Shown: positions 6,206 through 7,176 of the stretch, in pieces | How the letters are laid out: every line of letters starts with the position of its first letter | Numbering within the stretch: position 1 is the first letter of the stretch | Assembly: GCA_001773295.1 (NCBI GenBank) | Contig: MEWG01000034.1 | Span: 7,276 to 14,451 of the forward strand | Direction of reading: 5' to 3' | DNA length: 7,176 bases | Origin: a candidate division WWE3 bacterium RIFOXYD1_FULL_39_9 | GTDB lineage: Bacteria; Patescibacteriota; WWE3; UBA101185; UBA10185 | The notes under the pieces: model-generated | Databases searched by the model: none | Told to the model about the DNA's origin: nothing | The model's input: the letters and a program-made list of their open reading frames with translations, nothing else | Made by a program: the position numbers and the translations under genes

Positions 6206-6223
6206 TGGCTCCCCCGGCTGGAT
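6206..6223 (+). repeat. tRNA-Asn 3'-end copy of the 18-bp repeat
   Basis: This is the partner of the repeat at 6075, here as part of the working tRNA gene; the two are 131 bp apart. Confidence 0.75.
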
Positions 6224-6280
6224 TCGGACCAGCGACCTAGCGCTTAACAGGCGCCCGCTCTACCGCTGAGCTACAGGGGA
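6206..6280 (-). tRNA. tRNA-Asn (anticodon GTT), CCA encoded
   Basis: A full cloverleaf is present on the minus strand. The acceptor TCCCCTG pairs with CGGGGGA (one T-G pair), the D arm is GCTC-AGCGGTA-GAGC, and the anticodon arm is GGCGC-CTGTTAA-GCGCT with GTT at 6248-6246. The variable loop is five bases, the T arm is GCTGG-TCCGAAT-CCAGC, and discriminator G and CCA follow. Without CCA it covers 6209-6280. It reads Asn codons AAC and AAU. Its 3' end is duplicated at 6075, so this gene is the likely integration target of the neighbouring element, and it was left intact. Confidence 0.96.
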
Positions 6281-6298
6281 ATATAAGCTACGTGCAAA

Positions 6299-6327
6299 AT
6301 ACTAACACACAGGGGTTTGCTCATCAA
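6299..6327 (-). promoter_or_regulatory. possible tRNA-Asn promoter
   Basis: The minus strand reads TTGATG, 17 bases, then TAGTAT (four of six consensus matches in each box). Transcription would start near 6292, about 12 bases before the mature tRNA 5' end. Confidence 0.5.
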
Positions 6328-6381
6328 TACAGATCAAATCCGCGATTACATTTAATCCGGAAGTTCCCAATTCAATCATGT

Positions 6382-7176
6382 TTACTGTGTTTCTTGTAAT
6401 TCTTCAGCTTGGGTTGGAGGTGTTAGGGCCGTAGTGTCAGTGTTTTTGGACATTGTATATATGGCAAAGATGGCAAAAATCATGTTTGTGAGTGCAAACC
6501 AGAAGGGAATAGTAATGTTAAAGCCCAGTGTTGTAGCTATAACCTCAATAGTTATTGGTAGTGTGAGTGCGTGCAGACAAACTTGAAGGTTCTGGACGTA
6601 GGTTAGTTTGGACCCGAAAGCAAATGTGATAAGCCAGGTCATAAATCCAGCAATAAAGAGGTAAATCAGTCTAAAAATCAGATAGTAGAAAACGATTCCA
6701 ACAAATACTAGAACCGAGATTATGTACGGCAGAAACTTAGTGAATTCTTTTAATCCATCTACCATTCCTACAAATTTAGCCTTGTCTATTTGCGCTTCAG
6801 GTAGGTTTTCAATGGGGTATACGCTGTAATTGTTGGCCTCTTTTATCAGTATATTTTTTTCGTTAACCAAAATTAGCGTTTTCATGTTTTCAAAATCTTC
6901 AACTGTTCCGGCGTGGTTTAAGACTATTAAATTTTCAGGAATACTCTGTGTTTCAGGTTGAGTTGCGTCTGCAGGGATATTTTCAAGGGCATCCACATCC
7001 GGGAAGGGTATAACAAGCGGTTCAGGTACATTTATGGACCATTCATTGCCTTTTGTTGATATCACTAGTTCTTGTGGGTATATTTCTTTAACTTTTGACA
7101 TCATTTCATCTATAGTTTTAGTAATTTGAGGATAGGTTTTTATAGAAACTGTGACAGTCACGATAAGAGCAGAGAG
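6382..7176 (-). CDS. DUF1189-type multipass membrane protein, N-terminus beyond window
   Basis: The frame is open to the right edge (codons before the GTG at 7161 read LSALI), so the start lies outside the window. The partial hydrophobic run LSALIVTVTVSI is the end of the first membrane helix. An extracytoplasmic domain of about 120 residues follows: IYPQELVISTKGNEWSIN, then VPEPLVIPFP, then ENLIVLNHAGTVEDFENMKTLILVN. It matches the DUF1189 layout of a yP-x-L-x-I...G...pePy-x-iP core and a strand pair around ivlnh and kTlilv. At least four hydrophobic segments come next, near FLPYIISVLVFVGIVFYYLI, RLIYLFIAGFMTWLITFAFG, LHALTLPITIEVIATTLGF and PFWFALTNMIFAIFAIYTM. The short tail is rich in Thr, Gln and Glu. 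Some members sit near maltodextrin genes in Bacillus, but no function is established. It lies upstream of tRNA-Asn on the same strand and no clear terminator separates them, so some read-through is possible. Confidence 0.8.
   Translation of the reverse strand, partial: LSALIVTVTVSIKTYPQITKTIDEMMSKVKEIYPQELVISTKGNEWSINVPEPLVIPFPDVDALENIPADATQPETQSIPENLIVLNHAGTVEDFENMKTLILVNEKNILIKEANNYSVYPIENLPEAQIDKAKFVGMVDGLKEFTKFLPYIISVLVFVGIVFYYLIFRLIYLFIAGFMTWLITFAFGSKLTYVQNLQVCLHALTLPITIEVIATTLGFNITIPFWFALTNMIFAIFAIYTMSKNTDTTALTPPTQAEELQETQ

Larger units (their letters stand above)
5682..6269 (+). pseudogene. C-terminal remnant of a large serine recombinase
   Basis: Only the C-terminal part of a large serine recombinase remains. 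LRQRRDILDKKMKVLEDKMFGGDEL (from about 5688) is the start of the long coiled coil, followed by LKQVEEQIKAL and then LQKKQFLRFFISKAFLEKERI. That is the usual ending after the zinc-ribbon region of site-specific integrases of this class. The catalytic resolvase domain (Y-x-RVS start, catalytic Ser) and the recombinase domain are absent; the kinase gene begins, on the other strand, where they should be. A different frame at about 5625-5690 reads REVDTASLLQLCSRLIEN, which could be the next upstream piece joined by a frameshift in the A-run 5685-5688. The open frame runs through the 18-bp repeat, the tRNA terminator and into the antisense of the tRNA, so the true C-terminus is probably near 6075-6150. 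It is not functional. Confidence 0.75.

Noticed and set aside
6093..6269. Reading the last part of the recombinase frame as true protein sequence
   Set aside because: The frame passes through the tRNA terminator and antisense tRNA; phrases such as SPGWIRTSDLALNRRP are a known false translation of tRNA genes.
6344..6357. GATTA-CATT-TAATC hairpin as terminator of the DUF1189-type gene
   Set aside because: The stem has five mostly weak pairs and no U-run on the minus strand.
1..7176. CRISPR array or retron-like RNA
   Set aside because: No regularly spaced repeats and no reverse transcriptase or Cas motifs were found on either strand.

Overview
This AT-rich window uses the standard code: TGA ends the first gene and Trp is encoded by TGG. 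It looks bacterial. A truncated large serine recombinase beside a tRNA with an encoded CCA, a DUF1189-type membrane protein and tightly packed convergent genes would fit a Patescibacteria/CPR-like genome. That placement is a guess from gene style; no marker gene here proves it.

Left part (1-2069): the C-terminal part of an alpha/beta hydrolase, cut by the window edge, overlaps at its 3' end a convergent SLOG/LOG-like Rossmannoid gene. Two small plus-strand genes follow: a DUF4440 (NTF2-like) protein and a uracil-DNA-glycosylase-superfamily protein of the DNA-deoxyinosine-glycosylase type. These look like ordinary, unlinked small-genome genes.

Middle part (about 2081-6092): an accessory-looking block. 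It holds a single-pass membrane protein of unknown family (minus), a divergent 225-aa protein with a PD-(D/E)XK-like nuclease signature interrupted by a winged-helix-like insertion (plus), and a 669-aa soluble Ser/Thr kinase fused to a large C-terminal domain (minus). That domain appears to be a TIM barrel carrying a CxCxxC...H motif reminiscent of tRNA-guanine transglycosylases. The nuclease-like and kinase genes overlap tail to tail. The block ends at a recombinase remnant that keeps only the C-terminal coiled-coil part.

Right part (6075-7176): an 18-bp sequence near the recombinase 3' end is identical to the 3' end (with CCA) of tRNA-Asn(GTT), which lies intact on the minus strand 131 bp further on and has its own promoter and terminator candidates. 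An 11-bp piece of the same sequence recurs at 2081, just after the glycosylase gene, so 2081-6092 may be a decayed island that once integrated by tRNA-targeted recombination. A partial DUF1189 membrane protein closes the window.

The main candidate for something undescribed is the kinase/TIM-barrel fusion paired with the nuclease-like/wHTH protein. Its kinase residues are intact, and its setting suggests a mobile conflict or defence cassette, but no function can be proved from sequence alone. Several genes here have a -10-like box so close to the start codon that they are probably transcribed without a leader, whereas the SLOG gene has a classical Shine-Dalgarno site.
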